Positions 33,388 through 40,489 of a stretch of DNA of 64,000 nucleotides are shown piece after piece. The notes under the pieces were generated by a model that was not told the DNA's origin, ran no database searches, and saw only the letters and a list, made by a program, of their open reading frames with translations. This DNA is from Sediminibacterium ginsengisoli. Lineage in GTDB: Bacteria > Bacteroidota > Bacteroidia > Chitinophagales > Chitinophagaceae. Position 1 is the stretch's first letter. Each line of letters starts with the position of its first letter. The position numbers were made by a program, and so were the translations under genes. The stretch is taken from the NCBI RefSeq assembly GCF_900167075.1, contig NZ_FUWH01000001.1:558001-622000 (forward strand). The letters run 5' to 3'.

Positions 33388-34662
33388 ATGAAAAAATATA
33401 AAGGCAGCATTTTATTAATGCTGATGCTGGGCATAGCCGTAGGAAACCTGCAGGCGCAGGCTCAGCCGGATACTGCGCAAAAGATCGTTGCAGGAAGGAA
33501 AAATACAAGCGTGCAACAATTGAAACCCTATGTGATCCTCATTTCGGCCGATGGATTCAGGCATGATTACGCTGAAAAATATAATGCTGAAAACCTGCTG
33601 CGCTTATCCTCGGAAGGAGTGCGGGCAACAGCTATGATACCGGGTTATCCGTCGGTTACTTTTCCCAATCATTATTCCATTGCAACAGGGCTGTATCCTG
33701 CACACCACGGGCTGGTAAACAACACTTTCTACGATGCAGCCAAAGGCGGTAATTATTCAATGGGCGACAAAGTAAAAGTGGGCGATGGCAGCTGGTACGG
33801 CGGAACACCATTATGGGTACTGGCAGAGCAACAACAGCTGCTGAGCGCAAGTATGTTCTGGGTAGGGTCTGAGGCTGCAGTTAAGAATGTACGGCCTACT
33901 TATTATTACAACTTCAACGACAGGATGCCTGTTGCCGACAGGATCTCTGCCGTAAAGAACTGGCTGCAGCTTCCGGAAGAAGATCGTCCGCACCTGATTA
34001 CTTTTTACCTGTCGGAGCCGGATCATGCAGGGCACCGTTACGGACCGGACGCGCCACAAACAGCCAGTGCCGTAAAAACGGTTGATTCCATCATCAATGT
34101 ATTAACAGCAGCTGTTGCGTCAACCGGACTTCCCGTGAATTTTATTTTCCTGGCGGATCACGGAATGACAGCCGTTGATACGCTGAATCCGATACCGATG
34201 CCGGCAGCGATCGATCCGTCGAAATTTATCATTCCTTCATCGGGAACAACACTGGTACTGCACGCGAAGGATAAAGCAGATATACAGCCAACCTATGAAA
34301 AGCTGAAGAGCGAAGAAAAAGATTATAAGGTCTATCTGCGTAGTAATATGCCGGCCAACCTGCATTACAGCGATAAAGACGATAGTCTGAACCGCATCGG
34401 GGATATCCTGCTGCTGCCCGAATGGCCAAAAGTATTTTCAGCACGTAAGCCCGGCGCAGGATACCATGGTTTTGATCCTTATACGGTGAAAGACATGCAG
34501 GCGACTTTTATGGCCTGGGGGCCAGCATTTAAGAAAGGTGTACAGGCAGGTACCTTTGAAAATGTAAACGTTTACCCGCTGATCGCCAGGATCCTAGGAC
34601 TGAATTACAACGAAAGCAGCATCGACGGTAAAATAGCAGTATTAAAGGGTATATTGAAATAA
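33388..34662 (+). CDS. Second secreted NPP-type phosphodiesterase
   Basis: 424 residues from ATG 33388 (MKKYKGSILLMLMLGIAVGN, signal peptide ending LQAQAQ). The frame is open from 33304, but only this start gives a signal peptide. Metal and nucleophile motifs: Asp in ILISADGFRHDYAEKY, Thr in PGYPSVTFPNHYSIATGLYP, Asp and His in YLSEPDHAGHRYGPD, Asp-His in FLADHGMTAVD and His in GYHGFDPY. The pattern EPDHAGHRYGPD is that of eukaryotic-type ENPP enzymes, which cleave nucleotides or phosphocholine-containing lipids. It is a distant paralogue of the gene at 26987, with different spacing of motifs, so the two probably differ in substrate. Confidence 0.92.
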   Translation: MKKYKGSILLMLMLGIAVGNLQAQAQPDTAQKIVAGRKNTSVQQLKPYVILISADGFRHDYAEKYNAENLLRLSSEGVRATAMIPGYPSVTFPNHYSIATGLYPAHHGLVNNTFYDAAKGGNYSMGDKVKVGDGSWYGGTPLWVLAEQQQLLSASMFWVGSEAAVKNVRPTYYYNFNDRMPVADRISAVKNWLQLPEEDRPHLITFYLSEPDHAGHRYGPDAPQTASAVKTVDSIINVLTAAVASTGLPVNFIFLADHGMTAVDTLNPIPMPAAIDPSKFIIPSSGTTLVLHAKDKADIQPTYEKLKSEEKDYKVYLRSNMPANLHYSDKDDSLNRIGDILLLPEWPKVFSARKPGAGYHGFDPYTVKDMQATFMAWGPAFKKGVQAGTFENVNVYPLIARILGLNYNESSIDGKIAVLKGILK

Positions 34663-34671
34663 GCAGATAAC

Positions 34672-35631
34672 ATGAAACAGATACTTGCAATGTTTCTGAT
34701 TGCGGGCAGTGTCATCACTGCAGTACAGGCACAGAAACTGACAACATACAGGCCCGGAATGGTGTTCCCGGCAGATTATGCACCGGCAAAGGATACACTG
34801 GTGGTGATGGCTTACAATACGGAGAATTTCACCGACACCAAAGACAATCCATATATCTCCAACAGGATGGAAGATGATGCAGCCAAAGCAATGGAAGGCC
34901 GGGAAGCACTGCTGGCAAAAGCCCTCAAGGCAGCGAATGCAGATATTGTGATGATCGCGGAATTCGAGACCGTTGCTTACCTGAGAGAGATCAACCAGAA
35001 GTACGATCTGGGGTACAAGTTCTTTGCTTCTTCAGAAAGCCAGACCTGGTACCAGAATACAATGCTGATGAGCAAAGTGCCGATCGGAACATTCCGTACC
35101 TACAATGCTGTTTATTCACCGGTAGAAGGAGAAACAGATAAGAATGGCATGCCGCTTACGCAGACCAACATCAATTCAAGAATGTGGATCGCAGAAGTAT
35201 GGCCGGCGGCAGACCGTAAATTGTATCTCTGTGGCGTACACCTGAAAGCAGGCCGTAATAAAAGTGATACGGCAACACGTGCAGGCCAGTTCCACCTCTT
35301 AAAGGGCGAATTCGACCGCATTCTGAAAGAAGACAAACATGCAGCTATACTGATGGCCGGTGATTTCAATGCAACCCCGGAAAGCGCCGAGTTCCGCATT
35401 ATGCAGGAAGGAAATAAAAAGAGCAGGCTGATAGATCCGCTGGCAGGAACAGAAGTATATTCTCATCCTGCAAAAGCACCACGCTGGCGGATCGACCATG
35501 TCCTGTATAATCAGAATCTTAAATCCAGGATCGTTCCTGGCAGCACAGGACCTGTTTACCTGTTGAGCAGGGAAGAAATGGAGAAACTGAGTGACCATTT
35601 GCCTGTGATAACAAAAATACTGGTACGTTAA
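34672..35631 (+). CDS. Secreted endonuclease/exonuclease/phosphatase (EEP) family hydrolase
   Basis: 319 residues, signal peptide 1-20 (MFLIAGSVITAVQAQ). EEP catalytic motifs: Asn and Glu near the start (VVMAYNTENFTDT; IVMIAEFETVAYL), then GVHLKAGRNKSD, Asp and Asn in LMAGDFNATPESAEF and the final Asp-His in LSDHLPVITK. The fold covers DNases, inositol-phosphate phosphatases and sphingomyelinases; a secreted member within a phosphodiesterase run could be an extracellular nuclease or a lipid phosphodiesterase. It starts 9 nt after the NPP gene. Its terminator lies within the end of the convergent 2'-5' RNA ligase-like gene. Confidence 0.88.
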   Translation: MKQILAMFLIAGSVITAVQAQKLTTYRPGMVFPADYAPAKDTLVVMAYNTENFTDTKDNPYISNRMEDDAAKAMEGREALLAKALKAANADIVMIAEFETVAYLREINQKYDLGYKFFASSESQTWYQNTMLMSKVPIGTFRTYNAVYSPVEGETDKNGMPLTQTNINSRMWIAEVWPAADRKLYLCGVHLKAGRNKSDTATRAGQFHLLKGEFDRILKEDKHAAILMAGDFNATPESAEFRIMQEGNKKSRLIDPLAGTEVYSHPAKAPRWRIDHVLYNQNLKSRIVPGSTGPVYLLSREEMEKLSDHLPVITKILVR

Positions 35632-35642
35632 AACAGGTTGAG

Positions 35643-36188
35643 TTATGGTGCCGGCAGGAAACTGCCGGTTTTTTTATGCGCTGTCTCACCAAAAGGATAG
35701 AATGCAATCCTTTCCCATTTTCCTTTGCTGAAATGAAAACAATCTAACCCTGTTGCCAGTATCGTAAAAGGAACAAAACCAGCCGCCAGTTTTTTGTGTG
35801 TTAATGATGCTTTAAAGGCGGTGACCTTATTCTGGATCGTGATATGTGGTTTCAATGGCTTCTGATCTTTAGCGCAGGTCCATTTTTCCAAAGCGTGCTG
35901 AAGGCCTGAATGAAACTCCTGTAGTTGCGGGGAATCGATAGTAAATGCCACACCTTTCTTCCATAATACAATTCCCGTTACTGCAAGCTCCATTGCCTGT
36001 TGCATGACGGCGGCGGATAAGATCGAGTGAATCTCCTTTTCGTCAGAAGGTAGCCTGTGAAATAATGTAAGGTGCGCGTTGAGCAGGTTGGCATGGGCCG
36101 GGTAATGGATATTGCGTAATTCGGTAAAATAGCTGGCTGCATCAGGAGAAATCCCAAGGGTGATGATCAATGGAGGAACTGTAGCCAT
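35643..36188 (-). CDS. 2'-5' RNA ligase-like (2H phosphoesterase) family protein
   Basis: 181 residues from ATG 36188 (MATVPPLIITLGISPDAASY). Two HxT-type motifs define the 2H superfamily: HLTLFHRL (about 43-50) and HITIQNKV (about 120-127). Members close or open 2',5' or 2',3'-cyclic phosphate linkages in RNA; the bacterial enzymes have LigT-like cyclic phosphodiesterase activity. Cytoplasmic. The start is 13 nt after the stop of a small upstream gene on the same strand, so the two form an operon divergent from rmuC. Confidence 0.85.
   Translation of the reverse strand: MATVPPLIITLGISPDAASYFTELRNIHYPAHANLLNAHLTLFHRLPSDEKEIHSILSAAVMQQAMELAVTGIVLWKKGVAFTIDSPQLQEFHSGLQHALEKWTCAKDQKPLKPHITIQNKVTAFKASLTHKKLAAGFVPFTILATGLDCFHFSKGKWERIAFYPFGETAHKKTGSFLPAP
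35651..35675 (+). terminator. Terminator of the phosphodiesterase locus, inside the convergent gene
   Basis: Stem CCGGCAG/CTGCCGG with a GAAA tetraloop and seven T. It overlaps the last codons of the minus-strand gene ending at 35643, an economical overlap of terminator and coding sequence. Confidence 0.88.
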
Positions 36189-36201
36189 ATTATTCAGCGG
36201 T

Positions 36202-36450
36202 TCAGGTAAACAGGTCGTGCAGTGTTTCAGCAATCACGGGTAAAATTCCCGGTTGTACAGCATGAATTTGTTCCATATTTTCAGGACTGACCACTGCCCT
36301 GTAATTCCGTTCTTCATCGGCTTCAAAAACGATCACAACGTCATTAACGGTGATCCGGAAATAATTGGTAAAGCCGGTTGTGTGCATGGTTGCAGGCAAT
36401 AACATTTCCAGGCCATTGTACCAGATAGGCAATTCAAAATCTTCGGGCAT
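36202..36450 (-). CDS. Small protein of unknown function upstream of the 2H phosphoesterase gene
   Basis: 82 residues from ATG 36450 (MPEDFELPIWYNGLEMLLPA). The frame is open to 36552, but that would run through the rmuC promoter region. The patterns GFTNYFRITVNDVVIVFEADEERNYRAVV and PGILPVIAETLHDLF suggest a compact alpha/beta protein. I do not recognise the family, though small proteins of this kind are common in Chitinophagaceae. Likely cotranscribed with the 2H phosphoesterase gene 13 nt downstream. Confidence 0.65.
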   Translation of the reverse strand: MPEDFELPIWYNGLEMLLPATMHTTGFTNYFRITVNDVVIVFEADEERNYRAVVSPENMEQIHAVQPGILPVIAETLHDLFT

Positions 36451-36546
36451 TTGGGAAGAGAGGTTAAAATAGCTATAAATAATGCGGTAAGATAGAAACA
36501 ATTGTTGCATTTTCGTTTGTTTGCAATTACATAAATCCGATTGACG

Positions 36547-38013
36547 ATGCATATGGAAATCATACTTTACTGTGCCGGAGCTTTTCTGGGTGGCATACTG
36601 GTGATGTGGCTGATCAGTATTTCCGCTTCACGCACAAAACAGGCGGAACTGGCTGAACAAAAAGAAAAACTGGTGGCTCTGGAAACCGAGAACCGGTTGC
36701 TGGATACGGAACGCGGGAAATTATCAACTGCTTTAAGTACAACGCAGGAGCAGCTGGCCATTACGGGTAAAGCCTGCTCAAAGGCCGAGACACTGGTGCA
36801 GCAGCTTGAAATATCGCTCGGCGAGATAAAGGACAATCTTCGCCAGGAAAAAGAAAAGCACTGGCAGACACAGCAGGAATCGGTGCGGCTGCAGAATAAT
36901 AACCACCGGCTCGGCGCAGAACTTAAGGCAAAGGAAGAGCAACTGGTGGCACAGAAACAACAGCTGGAAGAGATCGGCAGCAAATTCACCAGAGAATTTC
37001 AGGTGCTGGCACAGCAGGTACTCGAGGAAAAGACAGAAAGTTTTCACAAACTGCAGGAAAAGAATATGACTACGATACTGCATCCGCTGAAAGAAAACAT
37101 CGAACAATTCAAAACCGCATTTGAAACAAGATATAACCGCGAGTCGGAAGAAAGGATCAGTTTACGTGAACAGATCAGGTACATGATGGAGCTGAACAAT
37201 ACGCTCTCCACACAGGCGAATGACCTCACCAACGCACTGCGTGGCCAGGTGAAACAACAGGGCAACTGGGGTGAAATGATACTCGAAAGCATCCTGGAAT
37301 ATGCCGACCTGCAGAAGGGGATCCACTATTTTCCGCAGGAAGCCAGTTATGGCGAATCGGGGCAATTACTTCAGCCCGATATTATTGTACGTTACCCCGA
37401 CCAGCGGGCTATTGTGATTGATTCCAAAGTATCGCTTGTGCATTATGAGCAATACATCACCGCAGAGCATGACCAGCAGAAAGTCGCGATGGATCTGTTG
37501 CTGAATTCCGTTTACCGTCATATCGATAATCTCAGCGGCAAACGTTACCAGGATGCAGTTGGCGCGCTTGACTTTGTAATGCTTTTTGTTCCGGTGGAAG
37601 GAGCATATATCACCATCATGCAGGCCGACCGGCAATTGTGGCAGTATGCGTACAAAAAAAGAGTATTACTGACAAGCCCCACCAACCTGATCGCAGCCAT
37701 GAAGCTGGTGTACGACCTCTGGAAAAGAGATGGTATTAACCAGGAAGCACAGCAGATCGCAGAAAGAGCAGTGAAAATCTATGAAAAGCTGGCAGCTTTT
37801 GTGGAAGATTTCGAAAAAGTAGGGACACAGCTCGATAAAGCCACCCTTACATTCAGTGATGCACGCAAAAAATTACATACGGGCAGGGGTAATGTGATCA
37901 GCCAGGCACTGCAGATGAAACAGAAAGTACATCATACCAAACCCAACCGCGACCTGCCGCCGGAATTATCAGATGAAGCTATGGCCGCAGAACAGGATGG
38001 AGAAGAAATATAA
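36547..38013 (+). CDS. rmuC: DNA recombination protein RmuC
   Basis: About 488 residues. One N-terminal membrane helix (about 5-21) is followed by a long coiled coil (about 25-200, rich in EKL/QQL heptads) and the RmuC nuclease-like core: LRGQVKQQGNWGEMILESIL, QPDIIVRYPDQRAIVIDSKV, FVMLFVPVEGAYITIMQ and LLTSPTNLIAAMKLV. The family limits inversions at short inverted repeats and has a PD-(D/E)XK-like fold. The start may be ATG 36547 or 36553; no Shine-Dalgarno sequence decides. Divergent from the small-protein/2H phosphoesterase pair. A 10-bp stem with one mismatch (38014-38039) follows its stop. Confidence 0.93.
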   Translation: MHMEIILYCAGAFLGGILVMWLISISASRTKQAELAEQKEKLVALETENRLLDTERGKLSTALSTTQEQLAITGKACSKAETLVQQLEISLGEIKDNLRQEKEKHWQTQQESVRLQNNNHRLGAELKAKEEQLVAQKQQLEEIGSKFTREFQVLAQQVLEEKTESFHKLQEKNMTTILHPLKENIEQFKTAFETRYNRESEERISLREQIRYMMELNNTLSTQANDLTNALRGQVKQQGNWGEMILESILEYADLQKGIHYFPQEASYGESGQLLQPDIIVRYPDQRAIVIDSKVSLVHYEQYITAEHDQQKVAMDLLLNSVYRHIDNLSGKRYQDAVGALDFVMLFVPVEGAYITIMQADRQLWQYAYKKRVLLTSPTNLIAAMKLVYDLWKRDGINQEAQQIAERAVKIYEKLAAFVEDFEKVGTQLDKATLTFSDARKKLHTGRGNVISQALQMKQKVHHTKPNRDLPPELSDEAMAAEQDGEEI

Positions 38014-38039
38014 GGGAGCCCTGTAAAAACAGCGCTCCC

Positions 38040-38282
38040 GGAGCTTATGCTTGTCTTGCAATCCATATCTCCCCCTTCTTGAATTCTTTTCCGGATTCAT
38101 TGCTGATCATAGGATATCGTCATCTGTATTATACCTCAAATATCTTTTTCAGCGAGACAGCTGCAATACCCGCTGGCGGGTATATCGGGAAGTGCCCGGA
38201 TACGTTTTTTTTTAATATTTACCGGGTTCAGCGGTTATTACCCGGTTCATCATTTTGAGTTCTTCTTTTAAGAAAGGATCAT
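38040..38282. other. Gene-free stretch with clustered palindromes before the M28 peptidase gene
   Basis: No gene. It holds ATACCCGC/GCGGGTAT separated by 2 nt (38166-38183), a GGG/CCC hairpin followed by nine T (about 38187-38211, a possible rmuC terminator) and ACCGGGT/ACCCGGT with a 12-nt gap (38221-38246). The last lies just upstream of TTTTG at 38253, a possible -33 box with long (25-nt) spacing to the -7 at 38283. Confidence 0.5.
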
Positions 38283-38290
38283 TACATTCG
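38283..38290 (+). promoter_or_regulatory. -7 promoter element of the M28 peptidase gene
   Basis: TACATTCG, one base from TAnnTTTG, followed by 4 nt and the ATG at 38295. If transcription starts there, the mRNA is leaderless from 38295 or has about 43 nt of leader to ATG 38340. Confidence 0.45.
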
Positions 38291-38294
38291 GCTG

Positions 38295-39884
38295 ATGAAA
38301 ACTAGAGAAACCTCCAACCGCCTTGGTCATTTCAGGAATATGACCCGGTTATTCATTGTTACGATGAGCCTTACGGGCAGCGTGGCAATGGCTCAGACGA
38401 AAGATCCGGTGATCGACAAGATCGTAGCCGAAGCCACCACCAATTCACAGCTGGAAAAGCTGGCACACGAACTGATCGACGGTATTGGCCCGCGCCTGGT
38501 GGGTACGCCGCAGATGAAGCAGGCGAACGATTGGGCTGTAGCCAAATACAAAAGCTGGGGTATCAGCGCCAAAAATGAGAAATGGGGCGATTGGAAAGGC
38601 TGGGAAAGAGGTGTTTCGCATATCGATATGGTTTATCCCCGTGTAAAATCACTGGAAGGTATGCAGCTTGCATGGAGCCCTTCAACCAACGGGAAAACCA
38701 TTACTGCTGAAATGATCATCCTTGCTGATGTGGAAGATTCAGTAGCATTCGCAAAATGGCTGCCTTCCGTAAAAGGAAAATTCGTTATGATCTCTATGGC
38801 TCAGCCAACCGGCCGCCCGGATTACAACTGGCAGGAGTTCGCAACCAAAGAGTCTTTCGATAAAATGAGGAAAGAGCGTGCGCAGACAACAGAAGCATGG
38901 CGTAAACGTATGAGCAAAACCGGCTATACTGCCAAAACACTGCCTGTTGCGCTTGAAAAAGCAGGAGCTGCAGGTGTGGTAATGTCGAACTGGTCATCAG
39001 GTTTCGGCGTTAACAAGATCTTCAGTGCATATACCACCAAAATCCCTACCATTGATATCGGTCTGGAAGATTACGGTCTGCTGTTCAGACTTACTGAATC
39101 AGGTACCAAACCAAAAATTGCGGTAAGGACCGATTCAAAAGATAATGGCGTTGTTCCTGTATTCAACACCATCGGCGAGATCAGGGGAACTGAAAAACCA
39201 GAAGAATATGTAATGCTGTCTGCACACTTCGATTCGTGGGATGGCGGAACCGGCGCAACCGATAACGGAACCGGCACACTGACCATGATGGAAGCGATGC
39301 GTATCCTGAAACTGGTATATCCTAATCCTAAAAGGACAATCCTTGTAGGTCACTGGGGAAGTGAAGAACAGGGACTGAATGGTTCAAGGGCATTCGTGGA
39401 AGATCATCCTGAAATTGTACAAAACTTACAGGCCTTGTTCAACCAGGATAACGGAACCGGAAGGATCGTGAATGTTTCAGGTCAGGGCTTTAAAGATGCA
39501 GGAACCTATCTTACGCGCTGGATGGCGAAACTGCCGGATAGCCTGCGTTTGAGGATCAGGTCAAGCTTCCCAGGTTCACCGGGCGGCGGCGGATCCGATT
39601 TCGCATCATTCGTAGCAGCTGGAGCACCAGGATTCTCACTCAGCTCACTGGGCTGGTCTTATTCCAACTATACCTGGCATACCAACCGCGATACCTACGA
39701 CAAGATCGTGTTCGATGATCTGCGCGACAATGCGATTGTAGCAGCGATCATGGCTTATATGGCCAGCGAAGATCCTGAGCGTACTTCACGCGAGAAAGCA
39801 CCTTTACAGGTAAATCCTCGTACCGGACAACCAGGCACATGGCCTGCCGTTGTAAAACCGATCCGCAAAGGACCAGTTAACTAA
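38295..39884 (+). CDS. Secreted M28-family metallopeptidase (carboxypeptidase Q-like)
   Basis: 529 residues from ATG 38295, or 514 from ATG 38340 (MTRLFIVTMSLTGSVAMAQ, an alternative cleaner signal peptide). A PA-domain-like insert lies at about 130-270. The dizinc site of M28 is visible: SAHFDSWDGGTGATDNGTGT (His, Asp), GHWGSEEQGLNGSRAF (Glu-Glu), FNQDNGTGR (Asp) and YTWHTNRDTYDKI (His). Resembles plasma glutamate carboxypeptidase/carboxypeptidase Q, which releases amino acids from dipeptides. Exported to the periplasm or beyond. A strong terminator follows. Confidence 0.92.
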   Translation: MKTRETSNRLGHFRNMTRLFIVTMSLTGSVAMAQTKDPVIDKIVAEATTNSQLEKLAHELIDGIGPRLVGTPQMKQANDWAVAKYKSWGISAKNEKWGDWKGWERGVSHIDMVYPRVKSLEGMQLAWSPSTNGKTITAEMIILADVEDSVAFAKWLPSVKGKFVMISMAQPTGRPDYNWQEFATKESFDKMRKERAQTTEAWRKRMSKTGYTAKTLPVALEKAGAAGVVMSNWSSGFGVNKIFSAYTTKIPTIDIGLEDYGLLFRLTESGTKPKIAVRTDSKDNGVVPVFNTIGEIRGTEKPEEYVMLSAHFDSWDGGTGATDNGTGTLTMMEAMRILKLVYPNPKRTILVGHWGSEEQGLNGSRAFVEDHPEIVQNLQALFNQDNGTGRIVNVSGQGFKDAGTYLTRWMAKLPDSLRLRIRSSFPGSPGGGGSDFASFVAAGAPGFSLSSLGWSYSNYTWHTNRDTYDKIVFDDLRDNAIVAAIMAYMASEDPERTSREKAPLQVNPRTGQPGTWPAVVKPIRKGPVN

Positions 39885-39908
39885 ACAGCTGATTTCCGGC
39901 AATATAAC

Positions 39909-39956
39909 AAGCCCCGTTCACCATAGCTTCAGCAAGGTGAACGGGGCTTTTGTTTT
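39909..39956 (+). terminator. Terminator after the M28 peptidase gene
   Basis: A perfect 14-bp stem AAGCCCCGTTCACC/GGTGAACGGGGCTT with a 13-nt loop, followed by TTTTGTTTT. Confidence 0.92.
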
Positions 39957-39967
39957 CAATAAAAAAA

Positions 39968-39989
39968 GGGGAGTATAGAAATACCCCCC
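39968..39989. promoter_or_regulatory. Candidate operator upstream of blaI, matching the dyad at 17892
   Basis: GGGG and CCCC arms enclose GTATAGAAATAC with one unpaired base on each side. The same layout, GGG-n-GTATAGA(C/A)ATAC-n-CCC, occurs at 17892-17915. It lies 56 nt upstream of the -33 box of the blaI promoter. Confidence 0.45.
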
Positions 39990-40044
39990 GGACACTAGTA
40001 TGAGAAGATTTTTCACTTCCCGCCACAAATTTATAAGATAATAT

Positions 40045-40074
40045 TTTGTTCGTACGAATATTTTCCTACCTTTA
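40045..40074 (+). promoter_or_regulatory. blaI promoter with palindromic operator in the spacer
   Basis: -33 TTTG at 40045-40048, an 18-nt spacer, and -7 TACCTTTA at 40067-40074. The spacer begins with the perfect palindrome TTCGTACGAA (40049-40058), well placed for autorepression by BlaI. Only GTTC separates the -7 from the ATG at 40079, so the transcript should be leaderless. Confidence 0.65.
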
Positions 40075-40078
40075 GTTC

Positions 40079-40468
40079 ATGAAGAAGGAAAATCATACTG
40101 CCGAACCCACCAAATCCGAACTGGAGATACTGCAGGTACTCTGGGAGAACGGACCGTCTACCGTTCGTTTTGTGAACGACAAACTGAACGAAGAGAAAAG
40201 AAGCGTACAGTACACTTCAACCCTGAAGCTGATGCAGATCATGGTTGAAAAAGCATTACTGAACCGCGACGAGTCGCAAATGAAGCATGTGTACAGTGCT
40301 GCGGCCGAAGAGCAGCAGACGAAGGGCGCACTGCTGGACCGCTTTGTAGATACCCTGTACAAAGGCTCGGCAAGCAGCCTGCTGATGCAGTTGCTGGGTA
40401 ACCGAAAAACATCCAAGAAAGAGCTGGAGGAAATGCGTGCGTTGCTGAATAAGATCGAAAAAAAATAA
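40079..40468 (+). CDS. BlaI/MecI/CopY-family transcriptional repressor
   Basis: 129 residues. Winged helix with TKSELEILQVLWENGPSTVRFVNDKLNEEKRSVQYTSTLKLMQIMVEK, the canonical BlaI pattern, and a C-terminal dimerisation tail (LMQLLGNRKTSKKELEEMRALLNKIEKK). Such repressors are cleaved on signalling by an adjacent M56/BlaR1-like membrane protease, which is encoded 21 nt downstream. No beta-lactamase gene is present, so the pair may answer a cell-envelope signal other than beta-lactams. A palindrome between its promoter boxes suggests autoregulation. Confidence 0.95.
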   Translation: MKKENHTAEPTKSELEILQVLWENGPSTVRFVNDKLNEEKRSVQYTSTLKLMQIMVEKALLNRDESQMKHVYSAAAEEQQTKGALLDRFVDTLYKGSASSLLMQLLGNRKTSKKELEEMRALLNKIEKK

Positions 40469-40489
40469 GATCACCACAAAATACCCTTT

